The notes under the pieces are model-generated. The model worked only from the letters and a program-made list of their open reading frames with translations, was not told the DNA's origin and did no database searches. Both the position numbers and the translations under genes were made by a program. A stretch of 64,000 nt of DNA from Candidatus Zixiibacteriota bacterium. GTDB lineage: Bacteria > Zixibacteria > MSB-5A5 > GN15 > FEB-12. Positions 1 through 9,642 of the stretch are shown one piece after another. The stretch lies in NCBI GenBank assembly GCA_040756055.1, contig JBFLZR010000001.1:313849-377848 (forward strand), written 5' to 3'. Positions within the stretch are counted from its first letter, which is position 1, and each line of letters starts with the position of its first letter.

Positions 1-1148
1 GAACCGGGCGGATAATCGATATTCAGCACCATCGGATGCGAGAAGTCAGTCAGATCAATACATCCAAATTTGTCCACGTCCACACCATAAAGCGTGTAAG
101 GACAATCATCGATCCCATCCGGAACTCCGTCGCCGTCTGAATCCGTCGGACAACCGCTGCTATCGACGCGAGCTCCCACCTGATTGAAAGGACACTTGTC
201 GAGATAGTCAGGCATGCCGTCAAAATCCGAATCGATCGGACAGCCATAAATATCAACCATGCCGGCCGCCCGCGGGTCGGTACCGGCGCAGTCATCGAGG
301 CCATCGCTGATGCCATCGGCATCGCTGTCAATGGCACATCCGGTTTTGTTCACGATAGCGCCGAGAGGCGTGTCCAGACATCGGTCAAGTTCATCCGGCA
401 CACCATCACCATCGCCGTCAAGAGCCTGACGCGACGACTCACCGGCCGCCGCCACCGTCGCCTGCGACCAGGTACCACTCGATTTCCATCCCCCGCCTGA
501 ACCACCGCCAAACGCGTACTTAAGGGTCAAGAATGACCCTACCTGCCAGGTGTTACGAGCGTCCTTCACCGAAGTCTCGAACTCGGCGCCGGCTCCCGTC
601 AGCATGTCGGCTTGAACATCCCAGCACAGCGCCAGTTTTGACGACAAGGTCAAATCAAAACCCGTTCGCGCCGTAACAAAGATCTCGGTGGCGGCAAAGT
701 CTGTTCGCTCATTGTGCACCCCAAGAACATCAATTGCCGTATCACCGACCGGCTCCACGATTTTCCACACCATCAACCCCCCGCCGAATCCAACATGCAT
801 ATTCAGGCTGTTATCGGGATTGAACAGATATTTGTTCAGGGTGATTCCCAGCCGCGAAGCCTTCCATTTTTGCGTGGCGTTGGCATCATCGCCGCCAAAC
901 GACAAACTGGAAGATGCTGTGCTGTCGTTAAGATTGCGATGTATCGAGAAATCAAACTCAAGATGCCAGCGGTCCGAGAATCTGTAACCGGCGCTGCCGC
1001 CAAAGCTCTCGTTCAGGGGAAATTTGTAACCGTCACCTCCCGTGATTGTCGATACACCGCCCTTCAAACCGAAGTAATAGCGATAGTCCGATCCCTGACA
1101 CGGAATCGAAAGCATGAGTACAAGTATGAGAATCACAAATCGAAGCAT
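1..1148 (-). CDS. OmpA-type outer-membrane protein with thrombospondin type 3 repeats (3' end cut by window edge)
   Basis: The reading frame is open from an ATG at 1148 to the window edge, about 382 codons. GGAG lies a few bases upstream of the ATG. The N-terminus is a signal peptide (MLRFVILILVLMLSIPCQG). It is followed by a region of alternating aromatic and glycine-rich stretches typical of an outer-membrane barrel. From about codon 240 there are Asp-rich calcium-binding repeats of the type DSDGDGVPDGIDDCP, which is the thrombospondin type 3 signature. In known proteins such a linker usually joins an 8-stranded barrel to a C-terminal OmpA peptidoglycan-binding domain; that domain would lie beyond the edge and is inferred. 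The start is only 21 bp after the SpoIID-like gene, so it is probably the last gene of that operon. Confidence 0.8.
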   Translation of the reverse strand, partial: MLRFVILILVLMLSIPCQGSDYRYYFGLKGGVSTITGGDGYKFPLNESFGGSAGYRFSDRWHLEFDFSIHRNLNDSTASSSLSFGGDDANATQKWKASRLGITLNKYLFNPDNSLNMHVGFGGGLMVWKIVEPVGDTAIDVLGVHNERTDFAATEIFVTARTGFDLTLSSKLALCWDVQADMLTGAGAEFETSVKDARNTWQVGSFLTLKYAFGGGSGGGWKSSGTWSQATVAAAGESSRQALDGDGDGVPDELDRCLDTPLGAIVNKTGCAIDSDADGISDGLDDCAGTDPRAAGMVDIYGCPIDSDFDGMPDYLDKCPFNQVGARVDSSGCPTDSDGDGVPDGIDDCPYTLYGVDVDKFGCIDLTDFSHPMVLNIDYPPG

Positions 1149-1169
1149 CAACAATCTCCACGGCGAAGC

Positions 1170-2447
1170 TTAATAGAGCTTCCTTACCTCCGCCCCAACA
1201 TAGTAGTGAGTGAGAATTTTATCGTACGTCCATCCCTCCCGGGACAAACCGATTGCTCCACACTGGCACATCCCGACACCGTGACCGTAGCCGCTGCCGG
1301 CGAACGTGATCGACTCTATCTCCCCGCGTCCGTCACGCTCTATCTCAACCTTGAAACGGCCCGATGGCAGGATCAGATCCGGATTCGAAGTACGCCCGAC
1401 CACCCAACGAATACGGTCCTTGTAAAAACGGAAAACATCATTGTCGGTATGGACCAGCATGGTTGCCACCCTGCCGCCGGGCGTTAATTCCGAGATAGTG
1501 ATATCGCGGATTTTTCCGATTCGAAGGTCACGGCCGCGATCGCTTGAAAGGTACTGTTCTATTCGGCCCCTTAGCTGCTCCTCCGTGAAAGTCTCTTTCC
1601 AATTATAGTATTTGGACCAGGAACAGGCGCCGTTGTCCGCCACGGGCTGAAGATAAGGCAGCTCCTTGCGGTCCCAGACCGTGGCGATATCATCGGTATA
1701 CCCGCCGCACGTGGAATGATAGTAGGCGTTGATGTACTTATCCTCAAAGAAAAGAACCCGTCCGGCGGTGAGATCGATGGCCCGATTGACCAACTTTTCT
1801 TCGACATCGTGCCCCTGGTACACCTGGTCGATAATACTCGATTTCATATCATACTGCTTGTTGGCATACTGCTGAAGATGCGCCATGGCATAGGTCCGGG
1901 CAGCCACCGCCTGAGCCATAACCGCCTGAAGTTCATCATCGGTGCGCTTGCCTATCTCCGGAGGAACAACGCCGCGCAGATAATCTTCCATATAAATCAC
2001 ATTGATCAATTCCACCGACTGACCTTCCGGCAATATTTTGAGAATCCCGCGGTATCGCGCACCGTTTAGAACCACTCTATTATTGTTTCCTCGCGGAATA
2101 ATATTCACCTCATCAAGTCGGTCCTGAATTATGGCGCCTTTGTGATTCTCCACCCTAAGGAAATCTCTCGAAGTCTTTACTGTTACCGCCCGCGATGAAT
2201 AAAATACCGTTTGCTCACCCTGCTTGAGGCATTCAATGGCGAATGAACCGTCCGCGGACACCGTAGCTTCGCCGTGACTTTCGTCAAGAAGTACTCGCAC
2301 AAAGGGAATTCTGATATACGTGCTCGATGATTCCTCCTGAAGTCCCGGCACAGTGGCGCAACTCCACACGAGTATCATCAAACACAATACCGTTCCGATT
2401 CGACCGGCGTATTTGATAAGTTTGTTCAAAGTCTTTCCTATACTCAT
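1170..2447 (-). CDS. SpoIID/LytB-domain lipoprotein, probable peptidoglycan lytic enzyme or amidase activator
   Basis: The 425-aa protein starts with a hydrophobic segment ending in the lipobox-like ILVWSC, so it is probably a lipoprotein. The central part holds the SpoIID core: MEDYLRGVVPPE, the QAVAARTYA helix, and YYHSTCGGYT. It ends with the conserved GYGHGVGMCQCGA motif. SpoIID proteins cut denuded glycan strands; outside spore formers they are thought to remodel cell-wall glycan. Its ATG overlaps the anmK stop codon by 4 bp (ATGA), so translation is coupled to anhydro-muropeptide recycling genes. The assignment to the family is strong; the exact reaction is not shown. Confidence 0.9.
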   Translation of the reverse strand: MSIGKTLNKLIKYAGRIGTVLCLMILVWSCATVPGLQEESSSTYIRIPFVRVLLDESHGEATVSADGSFAIECLKQGEQTVFYSSRAVTVKTSRDFLRVENHKGAIIQDRLDEVNIIPRGNNNRVVLNGARYRGILKILPEGQSVELINVIYMEDYLRGVVPPEIGKRTDDELQAVMAQAVAARTYAMAHLQQYANKQYDMKSSIIDQVYQGHDVEEKLVNRAIDLTAGRVLFFEDKYINAYYHSTCGGYTDDIATVWDRKELPYLQPVADNGACSWSKYYNWKETFTEEQLRGRIEQYLSSDRGRDLRIGKIRDITISELTPGGRVATMLVHTDNDVFRFYKDRIRWVVGRTSNPDLILPSGRFKVEIERDGRGEIESITFAGSGYGHGVGMCQCGAIGLSREGWTYDKILTHYYVGAEVRKLY

Positions 2448-3649
2448 CGCTTCTTCATATATCCGGGCGGTTGAGTTATCTTCCCCGATACCGGTTGCCG
2501 ACTGTTATCGGCTGCCTTTCCAAATGAGGTCCGAAACGCCCGTGAGCGCAGACAGGCCTCGCCCATCACGGCATAAGCCACAGCCTCGACATAATCTCCG
2601 TCAATTCCCAGTTTATCGACAGGCACGATTTCAAGATCCGAAAGGTAGTGGCTAAGTCTATCAATCAGGAAAATGTTATGTTTTCCGCCACCGGTCAAAT
2701 ATAATTTTGACAACATCTTATCGCGTCTGACCAGCGGCTTCGCTCTATCGGCAATCGATACCGCCGTGAGTTCTATGGCCGTAGCCAGAAGATCATGGTC
2801 ACTCAACCCAAAGCCGCGCCCTCTGTCGACAATCCGGCTGGCCATTGACTGACCGAACGATTCGCGGCCGGTCGATGTCGTCTGACCCCTGTAAAACGGC
2901 GACTTCCTGAGCTGGGAAACGAGCCGAACCGAAGGCTCCCCCTGCCGCGCCCGTCGACCGAACCGATCATACTTCTGTCCAAACAGGCGCTGCGTCAAAA
3001 TGTCGCTGAGACTGTTGCCGGGACCACAGTCAGCCGCCCTGACATGGCGCCTCGAACGAAAGGCCGGAAAATAAAAATAGTTGGAGATTCCCCCAATGTT
3101 TACGATCAGGCGCGACTCATCTCTGTTTCGAAACAACTCTTCCATGGCCGCCACCGTAATAGGCGCGCCTTCGTTGCCCAGGGCAATATCGGCCTGACGA
3201 AAATCACTCACCACGATTTTACCGGTCGCAGCCGCGATGAAATCAGCCGAGCCCACCTGCAGGCTGCCCCGGACTTTATAGCCGGCATACCTGGCTTCAT
3301 CCGGCACGTGCCGTATGGTTTGTCCGTGCGATGCTATGGCGTCGATCGCCATACGCGCCGGGAGTTTCGCCATAAAATCCCTGGCCGCGCTGCCGTAAAA
3401 CCGACCAAGGATATTATCCAGATAGACAACCTCCTCCAACTTCATTGTCTCGCCGTCCACCGCGCCAAGAATCAGTCGCCGTAGGACGGCTGGATATGGT
3501 TTTGTGGATGTTCGCAGGAGTTTGAAACTACGGCCGCTCGGACCCTGTACCACCCGCACGGCAGCCATATCGAGACCGTCTGCCGAGGTGCCGGAATTGA
3601 GCCCGAGGATAGTCAGGTTCTTTTTTGTGAGGATTCGACTCAAAGACAT
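2444..3649 (-). CDS. anmK: Anhydro-N-acetylmuramic acid kinase
   Basis: AnmK opens the 1,6-anhydro ring of anhydro-N-acetylmuramic acid and phosphorylates it to MurNAc-6-phosphate in the cytoplasm. The 401-aa protein shows the family signatures: LGLNSGTSADGLD near the N-terminus (nucleotide loop), the catalytic-region motif NIGGISN, GPGNSLSD, and LTGGGKHN near the C-terminus. It is slightly longer than the Escherichia coli enzyme. It lies 12 bp downstream of nagZ, whose product releases the substrate, and overlaps the SpoIID-like gene by 4 bp. No clear Shine-Dalgarno precedes the ATG, which fits coupling to nagZ. Confidence 0.95.
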   Translation of the reverse strand: MSLSRILTKKNLTILGLNSGTSADGLDMAAVRVVQGPSGRSFKLLRTSTKPYPAVLRRLILGAVDGETMKLEEVVYLDNILGRFYGSAARDFMAKLPARMAIDAIASHGQTIRHVPDEARYAGYKVRGSLQVGSADFIAAATGKIVVSDFRQADIALGNEGAPITVAAMEELFRNRDESRLIVNIGGISNYFYFPAFRSRRHVRAADCGPGNSLSDILTQRLFGQKYDRFGRRARQGEPSVRLVSQLRKSPFYRGQTTSTGRESFGQSMASRIVDRGRGFGLSDHDLLATAIELTAVSIADRAKPLVRRDKMLSKLYLTGGGKHNIFLIDRLSHYLSDLEIVPVDKLGIDGDYVEAVAYAVMGEACLRSRAFRTSFGKAADNSRQPVSGKITQPPGYMKKR

Positions 3650-3661
3650 GGCCGAAAGGTA

Positions 3662-4660
3662 TCAATATAAAACGGATTTGCCCAGTTTGAATTTTATACC
3701 GGCAATCCGGTCGAGTGAGGCTTTCAGGCGCTCCACGGGAACCTCACCGCGCTGAACGGCATTCTTGAAATGCTCGTAGGCCTCCATGGCGGCATCAATA
3801 TCCTGCCCGAACAAGAGCAAATCATGCCCGGCGTTAAAGGCCGCTACCGCCCGGTTACCAACCGAGCCGAGTCTGGCGGCTCCCTTCATGGTCAAGTCGT
3901 CGGTTATTACGGGTCCGTCAAAAGCCAGACGTTCCCGCAGATACGTCGATATGATCTTATCAGACGCAGTCACGATCTGGTTGTCCAGAGCCGGCAATTC
4001 AACATGCGTCGTCATCACCATGTCGGCGCCCTTTTCGATACCGGCGGCGAAGGGAAGTCTCTCCCTTTGTTCCCACACCAGTTCGTCGTAGGGGGCAACG
4101 GCCGTCTTTTCGTGCGGGTCTATCTCGGCGGCGCCCAGACCGGGAAAATGTTTCAGGCAGGAAAGCAAACCGTATTTGTGACAGACATCAACAGCTCTTT
4201 CGACAAAAGGGACCACATCGTGCGCCGAACGCCCGAAGCAACGCCCTCCGAGACACTTGTTCTTCTCGTTGAGAAAAATATCACAGACCGGCGCCAGTAC
4301 GAGATTGATCCCCAGTTTTTCCAGGCACAACGCTGACCGGCTGAAATCCTCCTCGAAAGTATCGATCCCGAGCTTGCTGCCATAATCCTCAGCGGAATCG
4401 AATTCGGCCGGCGCGCCGTGAATGCGGGTGACACGCCCGCCTTCCTGATCCACCGCTATGAACGGCATACTCTCCCGGCAGTGATCGGAAATCAACCGGA
4501 TATTCTTTTCGACCATCTGGTGCGTCGGACAGTTCGACGCGAATAGAATCACGCCGCCGATGTTTTCTTCCTGGATGAAGTTCAAAAAAGCCGGTGATGG
4601 TTTACGCTCGGGAAAACCGATTATGAACAGCTGCCCAATCTTTTTGAATGCTTCCAACAT
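3662..4660 (-). CDS. nagZ: Beta-N-acetylhexosaminidase, glycoside hydrolase family 3
   Basis: NagZ cleaves GlcNAc from GlcNAc-anhydroMurNAc in peptidoglycan recycling. The protein (332 aa from the ATG at 4660) carries the GH3 substrate motif CLKHFPGLG, followed by the His-containing loop (IDPHEKT), and the nucleophile region VITDDLTMKGA. It has no signal peptide, consistent with the cytoplasmic recycling enzyme. The start at 4660 is preferred over an upstream in-frame TTG at 4678 because GAGGA sits 5 nt before it. It is the first of three consecutive wall-recycling genes and starts 46 bp after the diguanylate cyclase stop. Confidence 0.95.
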   Translation of the reverse strand: MLEAFKKIGQLFIIGFPERKPSPAFLNFIQEENIGGVILFASNCPTHQMVEKNIRLISDHCRESMPFIAVDQEGGRVTRIHGAPAEFDSAEDYGSKLGIDTFEEDFSRSALCLEKLGINLVLAPVCDIFLNEKNKCLGGRCFGRSAHDVVPFVERAVDVCHKYGLLSCLKHFPGLGAAEIDPHEKTAVAPYDELVWEQRERLPFAAGIEKGADMVMTTHVELPALDNQIVTASDKIISTYLRERLAFDGPVITDDLTMKGAARLGSVGNRAVAAFNAGHDLLLFGQDIDAAMEAYEHFKNAVQRGEVPVERLKASLDRIAGIKFKLGKSVLY

Positions 4661-4706
4661 TTTATCCTCTTCCCCCAAATGTCAGTATATCACACAGGCG
4701 CTCGGT

Positions 4707-6275
4707 CTAGATGACACATACTGCGTTCTTTCCTTCGTTCTTGGCCTGATACAACGCCTGGTCCGCAACCGACACCAACTCTTCCTGCGACTTGCCGTTT
4801 TCGGGGAATGAGCTGACACCCACCGAAACGGTCACCTTAAGCTTACCGTATTGACGCGCCTCGAACACTTCCCGTTCAACCTGCTCTCTGATACGTTCGC
4901 CGATAATGGTCGCTTCCTGCCGTTGGGTCTGCGGCAGAATAATCGCGAACTCCTCGCCGCCGTAACGCGCGAATATATCAACATCGCGGATACACCGCTG
5001 TATTATCCCGGAGAGCTTGCGAAGCACATAGTTACCAACTTCGTGACCATAAGTATCGTTCAGTTTCTTGAACCAGTCAATATCAACCATGATGAGCGAC
5101 AGCGGCAGCGAATACCTGCTCGCCCTTCGCTTTTCTTCCTGAAGCTTCTGTACAAAGTACCGATAGTTATACGTTTCCGTCAACTCGTCAATGATGGTTA
5201 ATTCCTCGGTTTTCTTGTGAAGTTCCGAGTTTTCCAGCGCCAGCGCCGCCGACCGAGCCACTACCGACAACATCTGAAGATCCCGGTCGGTGAAGTGCGC
5301 GACCTCGTCCGACTCGGCTGTCAAAAGACCGTTGGTGTGCGCGTGCGATGTCATCGGCACAATCATCATCGAGCGCGTGCTCTGGTCGAGCGACTTGACA
5401 TCCTGGCGGCTGGACACATCCTTCACAATGATCGGCTCGCCCATATCGGCCGCCTTGCGCACCAGTTCCATCCGCGAGATATCAATGGCCTTGAGGTGAA
5501 AATTGTTCTGGCCGCCCTGAAACCGCGCCCGGTAGTAAAAATTTCCCCACTTGTCCTTGAAAACCACGGAATAAGACTTGTACTGCAAAAGACCACCCAT
5601 AATCCTCATGACTTCTTTGACCACGCTGTCCGGCTCGAGAATCGACGCCAGAATACGTGTGTTCTCATAGATCATCTCAAGGTGCGCCTGTGAACGCTCC
5701 AGCTCCGACGTTCGCTGGTTAAGCGTGTTGAACAACTTTAAAAGACGTTTCTCCGAACGGCGCATGTAGTCTGAGGCGTAGAGAATCGCGAAGTAATAAA
5801 CCCAGATGAAACCTGCCCGGATGGAAATGTCAAAAAGGTTCTCCATCTCCAACTCACCGCCCGCAGACACAAGAAATGCTATGGTAACCAGACCGGTGCT
5901 CGCCAGCGAAAACCAGAATGTGAGTACATAAGCCGCCACCGAAACGGTGAGGAAGAACAGCAAGTAAAACGGCGACTGAATTCCGTTGGTCCCGCTCGTA
6001 TAAAGAACCAGAAGCGGTATCATCAAAATGTCATAAATGATTGCCGATAGATAGGCCAGCTTCAGGTCAAACTTGCCTTTCATCGCCGTGAAAAACATCA
6101 GCAGGTGCACGACGAACGTACCCATCAGAAAATAGAAAACCGTGTGGTCTTCTGCAGACAGGTCGCCAAAAAAGGCGTACCAACCCATGCAGCAGAGAAC
6201 CATCGACCGTGTCAGCAGATAGATTATATCTACTCGCGGCAGCAGCGTCTTGTGGCGGTCGAGAAATAACTTCAT
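4707..6275 (-). CDS. Membrane-bound GAF-GGDEF diguanylate cyclase
   Basis: This is a 522-aa signalling protein. Residues about 15-200 form roughly six membrane segments. A coiled region (RTSELERSQAHLEM) leads into a GAF-like domain (about 215-345), and the C-terminus is a GGDEF domain. The active-site motif is GGEEF (residues 439-443), which is catalytically competent in known cyclases. RDVD lies exactly five residues upstream and is a canonical RxxD inhibitory site, so product feedback by cyclic di-GMP is expected. The start at 6275 is chosen because the longer frame to 6443 would run into cstA and gives an Arg/Trp-rich non-protein-like N-terminus. No EAL domain is present. Confidence 0.92.
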   Translation of the reverse strand: MKLFLDRHKTLLPRVDIIYLLTRSMVLCCMGWYAFFGDLSAEDHTVFYFLMGTFVVHLLMFFTAMKGKFDLKLAYLSAIIYDILMIPLLVLYTSGTNGIQSPFYLLFFLTVSVAAYVLTFWFSLASTGLVTIAFLVSAGGELEMENLFDISIRAGFIWVYYFAILYASDYMRRSEKRLLKLFNTLNQRTSELERSQAHLEMIYENTRILASILEPDSVVKEVMRIMGGLLQYKSYSVVFKDKWGNFYYRARFQGGQNNFHLKAIDISRMELVRKAADMGEPIIVKDVSSRQDVKSLDQSTRSMMIVPMTSHAHTNGLLTAESDEVAHFTDRDLQMLSVVARSAALALENSELHKKTEELTIIDELTETYNYRYFVQKLQEEKRRASRYSLPLSLIMVDIDWFKKLNDTYGHEVGNYVLRKLSGIIQRCIRDVDIFARYGGEEFAIILPQTQRQEATIIGERIREQVEREVFEARQYGKLKVTVSVGVSSFPENGKSQEELVSVADQALYQAKNEGKNAVCVI

Positions 6276-6342
6276 GTCTGGCAGTATCCTACTCTGCCTA
6301 TATATCGGTAAAAACCGCCGTTTTTTGATTGAAAACCCGCAA

Positions 6343-8091
6343 TTAGGCTGAAATGGTAGAATCAGCCGTCGCTTTCGGCTCCACCAGCTTGCGGATAGAA
6401 AGCCGCGCCACACCCAGAGCCAGCACCAGCAAAACGACATCAATAGCAGCCAACAGATAATTGTGACCGGGGAGATAATCCCAGAAAAGCTTGTAACTCA
6501 ATGCCCACATTGTGGTTACAATCATCACTAGGGCCGGGATGATGGTAAACCAGGAAGGCCTTTTGGCCCGATTAAGCCAGACCGTTACAGCTATCAGCGT
6601 CAGGGCGGCCAATAGCTGATTGGTAGAACCGAACAGCGGCCAGATAAGTTGGTAACTGTTGGTCCAGGCAAGCAGCAACATCAAAATCACGGAAAGCCCC
6701 GAATTGAACCAGAACCTTTTCATATACGCGGGTGGATGCTCAAAGACCGACTCCCAGAGTTCCTCGAACAGATAGCGATTCAGTCTCACCGCGGAGTCGA
6801 GAGTCGTAATCAAAAAACCCTCGACAATCAAAATGCCAATCACCGTACCGAACGCCAGCGACAGACCAATCGAGCCGTTGAGAAGGTGCCCCAGCGACAG
6901 CGCGAAGGCCAGAATCGGGTTGCCGCCTCCAACATCCGGCCACGCGATGGCCATGTACTCGTCGTACTTCAGCGATGATCCAATGGCGATTAGAACGAGC
7001 ACGGCAAGAAGCCCTTCCAGCAACATTCCCCCATAGCCGACAACTTTCGCCTGGCTCTCCCGCGCCAGTTGTTTCGACGACGTTCCACCGGCGACCAGAG
7101 CATGAAAGCCGGAAATGGCGCCGCACGCAATCGTAATGAACAGAAACGGCCAGACCGGACCCATTTTCGCCGTTCCCGCCGCCAGATTCGTCATCGGGGC
7201 CGTCACACTCAAGCCCTGAAAACCGGAGATCACTATTCCAACCGTCATCGCGATCATACCGAAATAAAGGATCTGGACATTGACGAAGTCACGAGGCTGC
7301 AAAATGAACCACACCGGCGCTTCACACGCGAAGAACGTGTACACCGCGATTATGAGCATCCATACCGTCGGCGCCAAAGACAGGGGATAAGTGAACCCGA
7401 CATAGACCGAAAAAAAACAAATACCGAACGCGATTACGAAAGCCAGCCATGTTTTGATCTGACGCTTGCCGACCAGATAGCCCAGAAGCGGCGCCGCCAG
7501 CGTAATGATTATTACCGACGTAGATGCTATCCCGCCGACTATCCCCATCGTCTGGCCGCCGACAGTGGTCGTGCGGAGCATCGTCTGCCCCGCCTCGAGA
7601 CCAAGCTTGTCCAGCGGATAGAGCGAAGTGAGCGATATGGCGGTGAACGATAAGAACGCCGAGGTAACCAGCACCAGCAACACAATTGTAAAAGCAATAA
7701 ACATGACAAATCCGGACTCGCCAAGCGACTTGCGGGCTACCTCCGCAACAGAGTTTCCCCTTTCACGAATCGAGGCGAAAAGAGCGGCAAAGTCATGAAC
7801 GGACCCGAAGAAGATCGCGCCGATTACAACCCACAGCCACGCCGGACCGACACCATACAGGATACCCAAGGTTGGACCCACGATCGGGCCGGCCCCGGCA
7901 ATGGTGGAATAATGATGGGCAAACAGAACCGATGGTCTGGTGGGCACATAGTCCTTACCATCATTGATCTCTACGGCGGGGGTAGGGCGGTCCGCGCATT
8001 CGCCCAGAGCACGCGCCACAAACCGTCCATAAAAACGGTAGGCCAGTATATAACAGCCAACGGCAACAAGAAGGTAGGTCAGAACATTCAT
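6343..8091 (-). CDS. cstA: Carbon starvation protein A family transporter
   Basis: The 582-aa integral membrane protein contains the CstA hallmarks: the FAHHYSTIAGAGPIVGPTLG block near residue 60, VFGSVHD-like residues, ALVAGGTSSKQLA, and a long series of hydrophobic helices. CstA proteins import peptides or pyruvate during starvation. The length matches the shorter CstA class rather than the about 700-residue E. coli protein. It is the promoter-proximal gene of the minus-strand run that continues into the diguanylate cyclase 67 bp downstream. No two-component regulator of the BtsSR type is adjacent. Confidence 0.93.
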   Translation of the reverse strand: MNVLTYLLVAVGCYILAYRFYGRFVARALGECADRPTPAVEINDGKDYVPTRPSVLFAHHYSTIAGAGPIVGPTLGILYGVGPAWLWVVIGAIFFGSVHDFAALFASIRERGNSVAEVARKSLGESGFVMFIAFTIVLLVLVTSAFLSFTAISLTSLYPLDKLGLEAGQTMLRTTTVGGQTMGIVGGIASTSVIIITLAAPLLGYLVGKRQIKTWLAFVIAFGICFFSVYVGFTYPLSLAPTVWMLIIAVYTFFACEAPVWFILQPRDFVNVQILYFGMIAMTVGIVISGFQGLSVTAPMTNLAAGTAKMGPVWPFLFITIACGAISGFHALVAGGTSSKQLARESQAKVVGYGGMLLEGLLAVLVLIAIGSSLKYDEYMAIAWPDVGGGNPILAFALSLGHLLNGSIGLSLAFGTVIGILIVEGFLITTLDSAVRLNRYLFEELWESVFEHPPAYMKRFWFNSGLSVILMLLLAWTNSYQLIWPLFGSTNQLLAALTLIAVTVWLNRAKRPSWFTIIPALVMIVTTMWALSYKLFWDYLPGHNYLLAAIDVVLLVLALGVARLSIRKLVEPKATADSTISA

Positions 8092-8358
8092 GCTATCTCA
8101 TCACTTCAGAATATACACGGCTGTGCCCTCATCCAGAGAAAATAAAACACTACCCCTCAGGATTTCAAGTATAAACATGGCCGTTACGAAAGGCCCAAAA
8201 AGAGCCGGCCGCCGGCAGAAATTCCCCTGAGATCCCAACCCAAAAAAAAGACTTTCCTAAAACACGTTTAGCCCGTTACTTAACGGATATTATTGCAATT
8301 GAGGCAACTCAATTTCCTGGCGGACGTAGTTTATTGATGGAGCCTGAAAGGAAATGAG
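8092..8358. other. Divergent intergenic region between cstA and the bactofilin-like gene
   Basis: This 267-bp spacer must hold the promoters for both divergent genes. I see an imperfect inverted repeat, CCGTTA-CT-TAACGG, at 8273-8286, just before an AT-rich TATTAT. It could be an operator, but it is short. No small gene or RNA was recognised. Confidence 0.3.
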
Positions 8359-9642
8359 ATGAAATCGACTCATAGCCCATATCGCCTTTTCCTCTTCGCC
8401 GCAATTCTTATCCCCCTGATAACGGCCGGCAGCATCGGCGCCATTACTTTTGAAAAAGAAGATAATATTCACATATCCAATCTGCACCGCATTGATGACG
8501 ACCTGATCGCCTGGGGCTCGGTGATTACGGTCGACGGCCTCATAGAAGGTGATCTCATCGCCGGGGCGTACACTGTCAACACCAACGGACACATCAGAGG
8601 CTCACAGAACGTATTCGCCTATACTTTCACTCACGCCGGTAAAGTCGACGGCGCTCTCAGGGCATTCGTGAATCGGATCGACGTTAATGGCTATGTGGGG
8701 CGGTCGATGATGGTGAGCGGGCAGGAAATTCATGTCGGCGAGAAAACCGTCATCGAGAAAGACGCCGTACTGCTCGGCGGAAGCGTTTATTTCGATGGCA
8801 TGGCGCGCGAGGATGTCGAGATAACTGCCGGAGCGGTCTACATCAGCGGCGTCATTCACGGCAATGTCGTACTGAAAGCAGAGAACATCAACATTCTTCC
8901 ACCCGCTTTCATCGAAGGAAATCTTACCTATTACTCCGAGAACGAGGCCTTCATCGATGAAGCCTCCGGCGTCACCATCGTCGGCGAAACCGTCTGGGAA
9001 CCCAAAGAGGCAGACGCCGATAAAGATAAAGTCGGCCTGTTCACCCAGAGTGTCGTGGGAATATCCAAGTTACTGGCGGCATTTTTGTTCGGTGTCGTCC
9101 TTCTGTTGTTGTTCAAACGGTACGCGGCCGAATCAATCAAACAACTCAAAACAAACTTTGCCGTCTCTACCGCCACCGGCCTTCTGGCCATGATTATTTT
9201 CGCTATCAGCGTCATTATCCTGATGATCTCCGGCATCCTCGTCATCACCGGACTGGCGCTCGTTTACAGCTCCGACGGCTCGCCGGCGGGCGGTCTGGTG
9301 CTCGCTCTCTCTATCTTTATGGTCCCCATCACCAGCTTCATGACCGTCTCGGGGGGAGTGCTTTTCTACAGCGGCAAGATTGTCTTCGCCCTTTTGATCG
9401 GATATGCTCTCATGAAGATGATGAAACCGGGCGCGGTCTATTTGGGACGCTTTCAGATGTTGCTCGGCCTGGCGATACTCGCCGTACTCTGCGCGGTGCC
9501 GTATGTCGGCTTTATTGTCTACCTGGTAATAAGTATCATCGGAGCCGGCGCCATTATTCTGGGAGTCAAAAACTGTCGAAAAGATTCCGAAGCGCCGGCG
9601 ACGCTTTCCGCCCCCCCCGAACCACCGGGCGAAACCGGCTGA
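8359..9642 (+). CDS. Bactofilin-like (polymer-forming) beta-helix membrane protein
   Basis: The 427-aa protein has an N-terminal signal/anchor segment. It is followed by about 190 residues of short repeating beta-strand turns (for example GDLIAGAYTVNTNGHIRG, GAVYISGVIHGNV) like those of bactofilins and other right-handed beta-helices. The C-terminal half (from about residue 230) contains four to five hydrophobic segments, and the tail is Pro-rich. Unlike cytoplasmic bactofilin, this version is probably exported and membrane-anchored, so the beta-helix would sit in the periplasm (inference). AAGGAAATGAG precedes the ATG. It converges with the gamma-glutamyltranspeptidase gene, and the two stop codons abut without a spacer. 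Confidence 0.75.
   Translation: MKSTHSPYRLFLFAAILIPLITAGSIGAITFEKEDNIHISNLHRIDDDLIAWGSVITVDGLIEGDLIAGAYTVNTNGHIRGSQNVFAYTFTHAGKVDGALRAFVNRIDVNGYVGRSMMVSGQEIHVGEKTVIEKDAVLLGGSVYFDGMAREDVEITAGAVYISGVIHGNVVLKAENINILPPAFIEGNLTYYSENEAFIDEASGVTIVGETVWEPKEADADKDKVGLFTQSVVGISKLLAAFLFGVVLLLLFKRYAAESIKQLKTNFAVSTATGLLAMIIFAISVIILMISGILVITGLALVYSSDGSPAGGLVLALSIFMVPITSFMTVSGGVLFYSGKIVFALLIGYALMKMMKPGAVYLGRFQMLLGLAILAVLCAVPYVGFIVYLVISIIGAGAIILGVKNCRKDSEAPATLSAPPEPPGETG

Noticed and set aside
714-1487. 257-codon open frame on the plus strand
   Set aside because: It is antisense to the OmpA-type and SpoIID-like genes, both of which have clear motifs.
3044-3484. 146-codon plus-strand frame and similar frames over anmK, nagZ and cstA
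   Set aside because: Shadows of strongly conserved minus-strand genes.
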